Source: Apoda limacodes (lineage: Eukaryota > Arthropoda > Insecta > Lepidoptera > Limacodidae). Taken from it: a stretch of DNA of 64,000 nucleotides. Shown here piece by piece: positions 45,591 through 55,514 of this stretch. The position numbers and the translations under genes are program-made. The stretch is from contig OX291545.1 in the NCBI GenBank assembly GCA_946406115.1, forward strand, positions 6,758,001-6,822,000, written 5' to 3'. Numbering within the stretch: position 1 is the first letter of the stretch; the number at the start of each line of letters is the position of its first letter. The notes beneath the pieces are model-generated. The model was not told where the DNA came from, ran no database searches, and saw nothing but the letters and a program-made list of their open reading frames with translations.

Positions 45591-45594
45591 TTGA

Positions 45595-46290
45595 GGTGAC
45601 GTAATAATAAATAAAATGTTCAAGTTGTTAACTCCATTTATTGTACAGAATGTCACACGGCTTTAGGTATCACTAACGGCCTGAAGTGGAAACGTTAGGT
45701 CGGGTCTGAATCGTACTATTAGAGCGGGCGCGGTCGCGAGATGCTGGACACAACGCGAAATTGGTATTGTGTGGTAACTACAGGTAACTGACCCGGTAAC
45801 TGGTGATGACTGGAGAATAGCGATAACTAGTGATAACTGTCGATGACTGGCGGTAACCTACGGTAACTCACTTGATCCCTGAGTTTCCACTTCTTAAGTA
45901 ATTGCGTAAGAAGGCGGTGGGGTAGTCATGGAGACGCGTTGCCAGGTTGACTGGCTATTGGTCGAATGTGCGGGAGGAGAGAGAATGACCATTGTTATTG
46001 GTCAGAAATGTTCGGCGCGTATTCTGAATGAAGCACCATGTGCTAGAGTGACGTCACAGGGTTTTGGCGCGCAGTGTTCCACGCGGACTTTTATGACGGC
46101 AATTGCATTAGCTTACGGCGAGGTCCCACGGTCAAAATAACGGGAATTGATATTTTAGAAACGGGACCCTTTTATTGGGAGACATCCGTTTGGAGAAAGC
46201 GGCGATATACCGTTATTTAGGCAAGGCTATGGATGATGCAATTTGCCAGAAAGTTCCTACAACTACTTACAACACTATAAGTGAAATAAA
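45595..46290 (+). promoter_or_regulatory. GC-rich promoter-like segment with GGTAACT tandem words
   Basis: From 45771 to 45870 the words GGTAACT, GATAACT and GATGACT recur about nine times at spacings of roughly 8-14 bp. Then follow two inverted CCAAT boxes (45957-45961 and 45997-46001) and a perfect CRE octamer (46049-46056). The frame 45928-46140 overlaps this and may be chance. The composition and motif order would suit an LTR or a Pol II promoter. No paired LTR was found in the window. Confidence 0.35.
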
Positions 46291-46815
46291 TACTGGTCAA
46301 GTTCGACTGAGACTCATACACTAAGTGTTTTGTACTGTAGATCAAATACCTCATTACAATTTAAAATGTACACTAATTACATTCGCGTAGCTCTTTTAAA
46401 GTAGTAGGTTAAAAAAGTCGAGTTTAAACTTTAAAATAACAATTAATAACTCGAATGTCGGGCTACTTTTAAGGTACCGTAACCAAAAACCAAATTCAAA
46501 TGGAACATCTTTAATTAAGGGCGCTCGCACTTACAAATCCAGAGCGAAGTCACAACGACAGCAGCTTTGCAAATATGTGTGTCTAGTTCTTATCTTCGTT
46601 CTCAGTACATGTTAAAATAAATAAATATTAAGAACCATACTGTTTGGTTAAATCTAAGTTAGATTTTAAGATAGTATTAAATGAATTTCACGTAATCATT
46701 TTGTGCTCAAAATAGATGACACAAATAGGAAATACTAATAGCCTTTTTGTGATTCAAAAAAAGTTTTGGGAATCTAAAAACCATTTAATGAAAAATGTCT
46801 CGGCAGGGAATTCTG
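46291..46815. other. AT-rich sequence without recognised genes
   Basis: TGGTCAAGTTCGACTGAGAC near 46294 may be a trace of the reversed GGTTCCGTAC-type repeat end. Otherwise nothing. Confidence 0.35.
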
Positions 46816-46818
46816 AAA

Positions 46819-47058
46819 TGGTCACGTACAGCGCGGATTCATAGAAACTTCCTCCCGCGAACGCATGGGTTGTAAATTTGAGTTCCCTGCCAAGGTTTTT
46901 CTTTAAGGACTACAGTATGGATTTCTCCAAGAAAGAAATTATATTAGAGTTTTGATGGATCGGCAACGCGTGAGTGATTCCCAAGGTGATCGCTCACCAT
47001 CAGGCGGGCCGTAAACTTGTTTGCCACCTTAGTGGAATAACAAAAAAAAAAAAAAAAA
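46819..47058 (+). mobile_element. CR1-like LINE 3' end with poly-A
   Basis: GCGCGGATTCATAGAAACTT then CCTCCCGCGAACGCATGGGT encode the IHRNFLPRT block. Next come AAGGACTACAGTATGGATTT, CGGCAACGCGTGAGTGATTC, CATCAGGCGGGCCGTAAACT and TTGTTTGCCACCTTAGTGGA, and an A run (47042-47058). Plus orientation, 5'-truncated, with a readable but frameshifted C-terminus. Confidence 0.85.
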
Positions 47059-47205
47059 CGTTAAGAATTAACTTTATCATTCAAATCAAGTTATACTTAT
47101 TTATTATTATTATTTTTATTTACAATCACGTGTTTTTGGGAGGACTCATTTTGTTTTCAAGTGTCTCAATTTTGTCTAAATAATTGACCTGTATTCTACG
47201 CGTCA
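47059..47205. other. short unassigned spacer
   Basis: AT-rich, between the CR1 poly-A and the foldback element. No feature. Confidence 0.4.
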
Positions 47206-47209
47206 AAAT

Positions 47210-48135
47210 TCCCTCTGGACCAGTTATACCATTGAATTATACCATTGATGGTACAAATAGTAATAAGTTGTCCCATTTATACCTGTTACTGGTTAATTAG
47301 TAGGTAGGTATAGTAGTACTAGTAAATACCACCTTACCATTAGACAATTACATGATTGTATAAATGGTCTTTACTTGTCCCACCTATACTCTTAATGGTA
47401 TAATATAATATAATAATGTGAGAATTAAGACCATTTATACCATTGGATTATACCATTATAGCAATAAAACTAATTGATGGATTATATTCTCGTGCATACT
47501 GATTTTTTTATGTTTTATAAATGAAAAAAGTAATAAACCTCCGTTTGAAAAAGAATTGATGTTATCACAGACATGGAATAGGGTATTTTTAAATTCACAC
47601 TAAGCTTTAGATATCACTAATTTATTAATATTGAAAAAATGTTTATTAATCTTTAACGATCGATATTATTTCTAAAATAGATTTAATATTTAGATTTTCT
47701 GTACATTAATATAAGTTTATATAAGTTTTATATACAACCTTCTTTTGGGGTCAATAGATAGATACATTGGGTGAATAAATTTCTATATAAATATATATAA
47801 ATTTCTATCTATTGGCTCTTAACACACCCCTTATTTCTGTTCACCTCTTATATGTGTTCCAAATATCTATGCGTGCCTATTCACCCTATTGTACTCGTGT
47901 GTTATCTATTCTATTATGAACGAAACCAAAACCACAATCATCTAATGATTTATGCCATTTATATCTGTGATAGTATAGGTGGGAAATGTACATACCATTT
48001 ATTACATGACTTAAAATTGTCTTATGAAAACTGGTATTAACTAGTACCACTTGTACTATTACAGGTACAAATGGGACAACCTAGTACCATTCGTATCATT
48101 AATGGTATATTTCTATGGTATAACTGGTCTAAGGG
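47210..48135. mobile_element. foldback DNA element with about 190-bp terminal inverted repeats
   Basis: The left end reads CCCTCTGGACCAGTTATACC and the right end, complemented, CCCCTTAGACCAGTTATACC. Similarity goes on for about 190 bp through TATACCATT, GTTGTCCCATTTATACCTGT, AGACAATT and CCCACCTATACT, with small indels. TATACCATT or its complement AATGGTATA occurs repeatedly inside both arms and again near 47449. The inner about 500 bp is AT-rich with a small palindrome, CAATAGATAG...CTATCTATTGG (47754-47815), and no transposase. The frame at 47852-48040 crosses the arm and is not a gene. A target duplication is unclear because the flanks TAAATAATTGACC and its complement are themselves inverted, so the true ends may lie about 20-35 bp further out. 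Confidence 0.8.
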
Positions 48136-48944
48136 GTCAAATTATTTAAGAAAAACAGGCGGACATGAAGTTTTTTTTAGCGAGCTGTATAAATAATAAA
48201 ATCACATTTATTATAAGCGTAAAAACAAAGAACTAAGTTGTTGACTCAGAACATACCTAAATGGTTTTTTATTTCAGCAGACTATAGAAAGAAATTTTGT
48301 TTAAATATAATTGCCTTATGAAAAGGTTACTTAATCCATAAGGTCAAAGCTTTAAACTACACTAAAAGCATAAAATAGAAGGTAAAAGCTCTGCTGAAAG
48401 CTTTGATGATAGATGACACACGACAAAGAAATTATTTAAGTTTTTTGACGGTCGTATCTCAGGTAATCAGTAAGCTAAATTAAAGTTAATACATAGTTCA
48501 ACGTAACTTGATATTTTGTCTTAATCATAAGCATTGGCTCAATGTTAATCCGATGTTAAAATATAGGTAAGCTTATTATGAAAAATGGATTGATCTGACA
48601 TGACTTGTCATAACGATAAATCTGATTTATATCTATTTTAAATATATTAACTGTTTTCTTTTATTTACTAAATACTTTTCAACGTATTCTTTGAATCAAG
48701 AGTGAGTTTTAAATTGTGGAAAAGTTTATTTGCAACCAATTTCTATAACAAGAAAAATTTATTTAACATTTTGCTACAGCTCCATGTTTTGAAGATTCCT
48801 ACCTGTCAATCAAATTGTGTAAACAACAACATCTTGTCTGTGATTTTCGTGTGATAACATTTTTGTCTTCTTCATGATCTTTATTTTGGTCTCCCGTAAT
48901 CAAGTTGACAAACAATTTATCCGAATTACAACAGTGCTGCAGCA
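48136..48944. other. AT-rich DNA, possible 5' region of the following LINE
   Basis: No gene seen. The part next to 48945 (48880-48944) could be the 5' UTR of the element that follows, but nothing marks its start. Confidence 0.35.
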
Positions 48945-51048
48945 ATGATGTTTGTTATGAGTAGTCCTGTTAATGTAACTTGTCCCCACTGCAAAACTGT
49001 TACTCGTTCTTTTTCAACTACACATGGTCTAAATGTATACATTGGTCGAATACATAAGGAGATTCGAGTAACTCCTCTTTTGCCCTCGCATTCTGCTGTT
49101 TTACCCTTGCAGACCTCTACATCTTCTTCTGTCAATGATCTACCTTTTCTAAAAAAGTCAATTAGAGTTCATAGAAAGATTCCAAAAGGTGCCCGTAATT
49201 TAGCAGCTGGTAAACTGTCATTGCTAATTGAAAACTGTATCTCTTCCAACAGTGTTGAAGATTGGAGTTTGCTGTTAACGTTTGCTTATTACTCAAAGAA
49301 AATGAAACCAACAATGCTGTAATAGTCAAATTAGACATTAAGAACGCATTTAACAGTGTAGAGAGGGATTATTTGTTATCTGAGGCTCGTGACCACATTC
49401 CTAGTCTCTACCCATTTATTTGGCAATGTTACTCAGAAAACAGCAACCTTTTTTTAATGAACATCTGATCTCATTACAGGTCGGTGTACAGCAGGGTGAT
49501 CCTTTAGGACCGCTAATTTTTAGCCTATGTTTACACAAATCAATATCTTCGCTTAATTCACCTTTTAATGCTTGGTACCTCGATGACTGTATACTCGGAG
49601 GGTCCCCTGATACCGTCGCTAAGGACATTAACATCCTTCTCCCAAATCTAAAAAATATAGGTTTAGAAATCAACACAAATAAATGTGAAGTTTTTGCTTG
49701 TAGTTCTACAGCTTTAAAGTCTCTTACTAATCTCAATTTTCTAATCCCAGGAATATCAATTATCGATAAGCAAAATTTATCATTACTGGGTATACCTATT
49801 TGTGTCGATGCTATTTCTCATACACTTAACTATAAAAAACTCACTAGCTTTACTACATACTCATTTTTCATGTCTATCTGCGCATACCTCTCTAGTAATT
49901 TTACGAAATTGTTTCTCTATTCGTAAGCTTACATATACTATCCGCTTGTCACCCACCTGGCTTTGTCCACATGAAATATCTCTTATAGATCATTCATTGA
50001 AGCTAGCCGTAGAGTCAATCTGCAATGTAAAACTTGATGATAATCAGTGGTGTCAGGCATCTTTTCCAATCCTTCACGGTGGTTTAGGTATCCGTCGTAT
50101 TGAAGATGTTAGCCTTTCAGCTTTTTTGTCTTCAGCACATGGAGTGGTTGGACTCGTCTCTCGCATTCTTTCTTTACAAGGAGATGTATCCATTATTCCT
50201 TTTGTTTCGGAGGCACTACAAGCCTGGACTGCTATAAATCGCGATAAACCGGCCAATCTTAAAAGCCAAAGAGAATGGGATGACATCAATTGTTTACGTT
50301 TATATAATAACCTAGTCAGTACAGCAACGGGGACGGACATAGCCAGGTTGAAAGCTGTTTCCAAACCTGAGTATGGTGCTTGGTTGCATGCAATACCTTC
50401 CCCGTATATTGGTACTCTTTTAGACAATAATTCTCTGAGAATTGCAATAGCTTTGAGGCTTGGCTGTGATATTTGTGAGCCTCACAAGTGCGTTTGTGGT
50501 TCTCTGGTTGAGTCCAATGGTCACCATGGTCTAAGCTGTGTCAGATGTGCGGGTAGGTTTTCACGTCACCATGCTTTGAATGACATCCTAAAACGAGCGT
50601 TACATTTAGTGAACATTCCGAGCCTTCTTGAGCCTCCTGGCCTCAGCCGCAACGACGGGAAACGACCAGATGGTCTGACTGTGGTACCGTGGCATAGAGG
50701 CCGCTGTATGATTTGGGATGCAACATGTGTCAATACTTTTGCTACTGCTCATTTACATAATACCATAAAGACTGCGGGATCAGCCGCTACAGAAGCCGCC
50801 CGTCTTAAATACAATAAATATTCAAATTTATTGACATCCTCTACTTCATCCCTTTTGCCACTTAAACAGCCGGTCCTTGGTGCTCTGAGGCTAAGGCCTT
50901 TATTAGTGATCTTAGTCGCCGTCTCAGGGAAAAGAGCCAAGACCCTCTGGTCGGTTTTTATCTCACTCAACGCATTTCACTAGCCATACAGAGAGGTAAT
51001 GCAGCAAGTGTGATGGGCACTTTTAGACCTTATGTACCAAATTATTGA
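48945..51048 (+). pseudogene. REL-endonuclease LINE (R2-like group) ORF, internally deleted
   Basis: Single-ORF LINE of the restriction-like-endonuclease type, in pieces. 48945-49287: a C2H2-like zinc finger (CPHC...GLNVYIGRIH, with Tyr where the first His is usual) and IPKGARNLAAGKLSLLIENC. A jump near 49287 changes frame and removes the region between this and the RT. 49288-49850: RT with VKLDIKNAFNSVERDYLL, a shift in a T run near 49450, VGVQQGDPLGPLIF, the catalytic YLDD (49576-49587) and IGLEINTNKCEVF. 49830-50845: the thumb and linker (WCQASFPILHGGLGIRRIED), then CVCGSLVESNGHHGLSC, an exact CX1CX8HX4C knuckle, and KRPD (50660-50671) with the next Asp 15 residues on in MIWD. This is the PD-(D/E)XK-like nuclease signature. 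50845-51048: C-terminus with one stop (50863-50865), AIQRGNAASVMGTFRP and the final TGA. The RT and nuclease residues survive, but frame breaks make it inactive. The exact clade is not settled. Confidence 0.88.
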
Positions 51049-51780
51049 ATTTAGTTTTAGAGTTGTAATTTGTCTTTCTTTAATATGTATAACAATTATG
51101 AAATAGGTATTTGACATTTATTTTTAGATTAGATATAAATAATTACCTTCTGCTTATATAAATATATTCTATGGTAAGCTTATTCTACTAATATTATAAA
51201 TGTAAAAGTTCAACGTTATATAAAAAAAACTATAACTTAGTTTTCAATCTCGTACAATTCAATTTACAAAACGTAAATATTTACGTTTTTGCGTTTGACA
51301 CAGAATGTTGTTGACAATTACAGATTGCTTTCAATCTGCAAACCCTTTCTTTATTTTTGTTGTCTACATTGTAGCTTAAAAATAAAAGTTAAAGTTTTTT
51401 GTCGCAAAGCTCGTTTAGTTACCTACTGTATTTAAATTTTTTTTTTACTTTCTCTGAGTGTTTATTTATGTAAATTATTTATGTCACAGTAACAGAGCCT
51501 TATCAGGATTGATTTTGCATTTCATATCTTTCTAAATATTTTTAACTAAATAAGAAAACCTGTTAGCAGTTACACAGTATCAATGTTTATATATATTTTA
51601 AGCTTACACAATCGTGAAATTGACAACAAATAAAATAGATTTTTACTTACGAAAATTATTTATCGCATTTAGAGTTTTAAATATCTCAAGTCCTATAGGT
51701 ATCGAGTATTGTATTAACAAATCCCTAATATTAATATTTATAATAAAACTGTCGCCTGACATTTGCAACACAGAGTTCGG
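51049..51780. other. possible LINE 3' UTR, then AT-rich DNA
   Basis: Directly after the LINE stop the DNA is AT-rich with no clear poly-A. CTACTAATATTATAAATGTA at 51186 is the start word of a common lepidopteran repeat. No gene. Confidence 0.35.
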
Positions 51781-51879
51781 TTTTTTTTAATCACTAAGAT
51801 GGCAAACAAGCTTACGGTCCGCCTGACGGTAAGCGGTCACGAGTTACTGACCCTTTAAAAATCTAATAACATCTTTCTG
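51781..51879 (-). mobile_element. CR1-like LINE 3' tail
   Basis: T run, ATCACTAAGATGGCAAACAA, GCTTACGGTCCGCCTGACGG, then TGACCCTTTAAAAATCTAAT. A short internal deletion removed the CCTATGGACGC block. Minus orientation. Confidence 0.8.
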
Positions 51880-52748
51880 GGTATAATTATTATTATTCAT
51901 TATATTTTTTGAACCGCACATTCCGCACATAATCTTTGGTAAATGTACAATAAAACTTGTCAAATTACAACCTATCTGGATGCCTCTAATATACCTTTAA
52001 ATTTACTATAAAACCTCTAGGGAATGCCAGCAAGAGAATGTGTCACTGGCAGCCAATAATTCAATGACGATAGCCCACGCTCAATGTTACTTAACTTCGC
52101 AAATTGCTTACTAAATAAGGATTTCTAGCGTCTGTTAAAAATTTTTTTGAATATCTTCATGTGTACAAAAGGTCAAGTTCGAGTCGAACTCCCACACTAC
52201 GGGTTACGCACCACCACACAATATTAAATGTTATAAATACTCAACTTTATATAATGACTAATACATATCATCAGTAATTTTGCTATTGTAAAATTTTAGG
52301 CACGCGGAATATTTTCCTATTATTCCCATGTCCTAATCCTGGCTTACTTCTTATAGTTTATCTAGAATGGAAAATGTTGTATCTATGATGTATAGGTAAT
52401 TGTAATTATCAACACTACATATATTATACCTAATTTATTGATTTGTTGTAAGGACATATAACAATTTGTACACGCAATCGTGGCATAGACATTACAGATT
52501 AGAGACGAATCATAGTCAATGCAAAAAGGATGCTTGAGGTAACGCTGCGTTCAGAAACTACTACTCTGTGTCCAACAGTCAAAGAGGTATATTATTCTGT
52601 ACCTGGTCTTTAATTTTACCACTTATTAGTATAAAGCTTGTATTTATAACTTATGGGACATATAAAAAGTCACCTTAATCTACATACAGTGCTATCAGAA
52701 GCAGTATTGTATTGTGGCGATGGGTTCACCATCTGTCACACGGGACTA
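51880..52748. other. AT-rich sequence with a trace of GGTTCCGTAC-type repeat
   Basis: 52168-52213 (AAAGGTCAAGTTCGAGTCGA then ACTACGGGTTACGCACC) is the reversed, decayed end of that repeat. No gene seen. Confidence 0.4.
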
Positions 52749-52811
52749 AACTGGTTGGTGAAAAGAGTATGTCCCCACATCATAATGTGGGTGTGTTTTC
52801 ACCGACTGGTT
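52749..52811. other. strong 63-nt hairpin
   Basis: AACTGGTTGGTGAAAA (52749-52764) pairs at all 16 positions (with some G-U pairs) with TTTTCACCGACTGGTT (52796-52811). Inside, CCCACAT and ATGTGGG pair around a CATA loop, leaving a 9/4 asymmetric internal loop. The size resembles a microRNA precursor, but a collapsed MITE is equally possible. No strand can be assigned. Confidence 0.55.
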
Positions 52812-53535
52812 AACTCCTTGAGGGAATAAAAACCATGACATACATTTACTGAACTATGTACTAATTTAGTAGACCTATCTGTAATTATCTTTTGTTATAC
52901 TTCAGACACTACAGTTACTTCAAGTTTAAAGCTTGTGTGTCATACGGTTTGTAAAAACAGAAATCACAAAAAAAGTTTTTTCTATGTCTCTCTCAAAATT
53001 TTACTTTTTGATTCTTGTATTATTTTTCCAGGAAATTCGCCGTAATAACACATAATCTGTGAAAAATGAAGCTATTAAGTTCCAAAGATATAGGTCTTTA
53101 AAGGTCGGATAAAGATACAGTGTGGGCTTAGTATTAAAAAGTCCCGTTTGGGTAAGGAAACCGAAAAAAAGCGAAAGTCAAAGTTAATATACGTTGTTTC
53201 AGGTAAACAGTTAGCCAAAATATAAATATATTTGATGTTACTGGCGTAAGTATTTTACCTTTTTGTTATTCATGTATTCAAATATGTTAAATCAGTCAAT
53301 TTTATGTTGTTTGCTTGTGATTTTGAGAGTGCTCCGCATTATGCTGATAACCTTATTATCTTCATTTTTAGAGACAGTGAAATATTCTGTTACTCATTCT
53401 CGCTACATAATACAAGTGTAATTTCTTAATAAAGTTACTTGTATGTAAATATATATACAGTTAAAGCGTTACTTATGTCTTTTAAATCACAAAAATAATA
53501 AATAATAACAAATAAATATTTTTGGACAATTCACA

Positions 53536-53538
<3 letters not shown>
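52812..53538. other. AT-rich sequence without recognised genes
   Basis: Nothing recognised up to the GT microsatellite. Confidence 0.4.
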
Positions 53539-53619
<81 letters not shown>

Positions 53620-53632
53620 TGTGTGTGTGTGT
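53539..53632 (+). repeat. (GT)n microsatellite with GCGT interruption
   Basis: Ninety-four bases of alternating GT, with five GCGT units at about 53600-53620. Long and nearly pure, so probably variable in length between individuals. Confidence 0.98.
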
Positions 53633-55080
53633 TTCAAATAACAAAGTAATCGAAAATAACATCGAACTTTATATTACTTACGGCATTAGCATCAAATTAA
53701 GTTTGCTATATCTTTAACATATGTTTATTACGTACGAATTAAATACCTAAACAGAAAAGTAATTCAACAATATTGATTACATTTGGAGACAAAACAATAA
53801 TTGAAAATTACAATTTAGCTAATCAAAATGTACGTAGGTACCTAAATATGTGTGTGCTAAAATAATGAAGATATTAGTATTATATAATGAATAGTAAGTA
53901 GTTGGTAGGTAAGGATTTAAATATAAATGTCTTTGCAAACGAAATAAATTACTAAATCCACAAACTCACAATGCTGTCCTACAATGAGAAAAATTAAGAT
54001 TTTATTACGAGAAACTCCCAAACACTTCTTTTACATTTTACCGTCGTTGGGGCTACGGAACTGTTTGATATTCATTACCTTTATAAATTTTATTGTAAGA
54101 AAGTACTTACTACAACACTGTGAATTCTTAATTTAACAATTACAAGTTTCTTAAATAAGCCTTTTGAATTAAATCAACTGACGAATTCTCACTCAACTTT
54201 TAATTTACGACACTCAAAAGAAGTTATGTGACATAAAACTCATATTAGAGATTACTCATGATTTTGTAAAAATTCAGAGTGAAACATAGTAAAAAGTCAA
54301 AGCAAAAAATAGTAAAAAATCAAAGTGATCAATAGTAAATAGACTGTTTTGTAAATACCATTTTTTTACCACTTTTTCATTGTTACGCATGTATTTCAGT
54401 GAACAATATATACAATATTTATGTGCCCTGGTATTTTGCTGTCAAAAAATATTAAATTTTGGAAAAACATTAACAAACTTAAATTTTTATAAATTTACAA
54501 TTGTTTATTTGAAGATTTGCCTTTAACGACAAAATAGAAATATTTCTCTTTAATTAATTAAACCGAGGCTCAAAGAACAAAGCAAAGAACGGCCTCATTT
54601 CTGTAAAGACCCTGAGTTTACTCTAAACAATGAGTTTTACTGCCAAATACCTTTAAGTTTATATCTTTAAGTAGAAAATCATATATTTATTCAGACAAAA
54701 TTAAAAGACATGGTTAAAGTATTATTTTATCAAATAATTTAAATTAATAATTGTAATAATGAAAAACTTTATCAGTTTGTAGTTCCATTTTTTACATTCC
54801 ATGGTTCCACTTCTGTCCTTTGAAGACAGACAGTTTTGAAATGATCATGAGGCAATGTTCTTCATGAGCCATTTTTGATATTTTTTTTTTTTTTTAATAG
54901 CTTTTAGTTTCATCTGTGCGAGGAATGAAAGGAATGAGGCTGACTGAACCGCTGAGCAATAATATTGAAATTTTACGAAGGAAAGGGAAGGACTAACGAC
55001 TTACGAAAAACTTCAAGTGTGAGTAGGATGCGCGAAGGTGATAATCTAATACATAATACAGGATAACAGAGCAAACTTAA
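53633..55080. other. AT-rich sequence with a short local repeat
   Basis: Between 54285 and 54345 the phrase ATAGTAAAAA(G/A)TCAAAG recurs about three times. No gene found. Confidence 0.4.
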
Positions 55081-55084
55081 TACT

Positions 55085-55165
55085 GGCAATCAAAGAGTTG
55101 TCGTAGGAATACCATGCCGATAACAGAATTAAGTGCGAATGGAGCCGTCGACAATAACTTGTCTT
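55085..55165 (+). repeat. fragment of the 19700-20280 repeat family
   Basis: TGCCGATAACAGAATTAAGT then GCGAATGGAGCCGTCGACAA aligns with CGCCGATAACCGAATTAAGG and the GGAGCCGCTGGCAA end at 20228-20275. A decayed 3' end. Confidence 0.5.
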
Positions 55166-55370
55166 CTATATCATCTTCTATATAAATAAACAAAAATTGC
55201 TGATACAAAAGTATTTTTTTATAAAAATCCACCAGCAAATTTTATTTATTTATTTGTGAACATAATCACCAGTAGTAGTAACAATAAAGTTTATTATTCT
55301 AAAACTATAAAAGTGTAATGCACAACTAGTTATTGGTAATATAAGTTTTTAAATTTACGCGTTGCATTTC

Positions 55371-55514
55371 TAATTTAAAATAATAAAACGTGTTTAAAAC
55401 GCGTCGTTATTTGGCAACATTCTTTTTTCCCGACGTTTCGGCTGGGTTACACCAGCCTTGGTCACGGGTAGGCTAATAACGACGCGTTTAATCCCGTTTT
55501 ATTATTTTAAATTA
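55371..55514. mobile_element. inverted-repeat element with a GAAACGTCGGG hairpin core
   Basis: Left arm 55371-55412 (TAATTTAAAATAATAAAACG, then AAACGCGTCGTTATT) and right arm 55475-55514 are near-perfect inverted copies. The loop holds CCCGACGTTTCGGCTGGGTT and ACCAGCCTTGGTCACGGG, which itself folds. On the minus strand it reads CCCGTGACCAAGGCTGG...CCAGCCGAAACGTCGGG. Non-coding, about 144 bp. Confidence 0.75.

Noticed and set aside
47852..48040. 62-residue frame inside the foldback element as its transposase
   Set aside because: It overlaps the right inverted repeat and shows no catalytic motif.
49416..50427. minus-strand frames opposite the REL LINE
   Set aside because: Shadows of the plus-strand RT and linker coding.
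48945..51048. a domesticated (host-used) reverse transcriptase gene
   Set aside because: At least four frame breaks, a stop and a probable internal deletion indicate a decayed copy rather than a gene under selection.
55371..55514. an active hammerhead ribozyme
   Set aside because: The CUGAUGA box is not present (GUGACCA stands in its place), so catalysis is not expected. Kept only as a structural observation.
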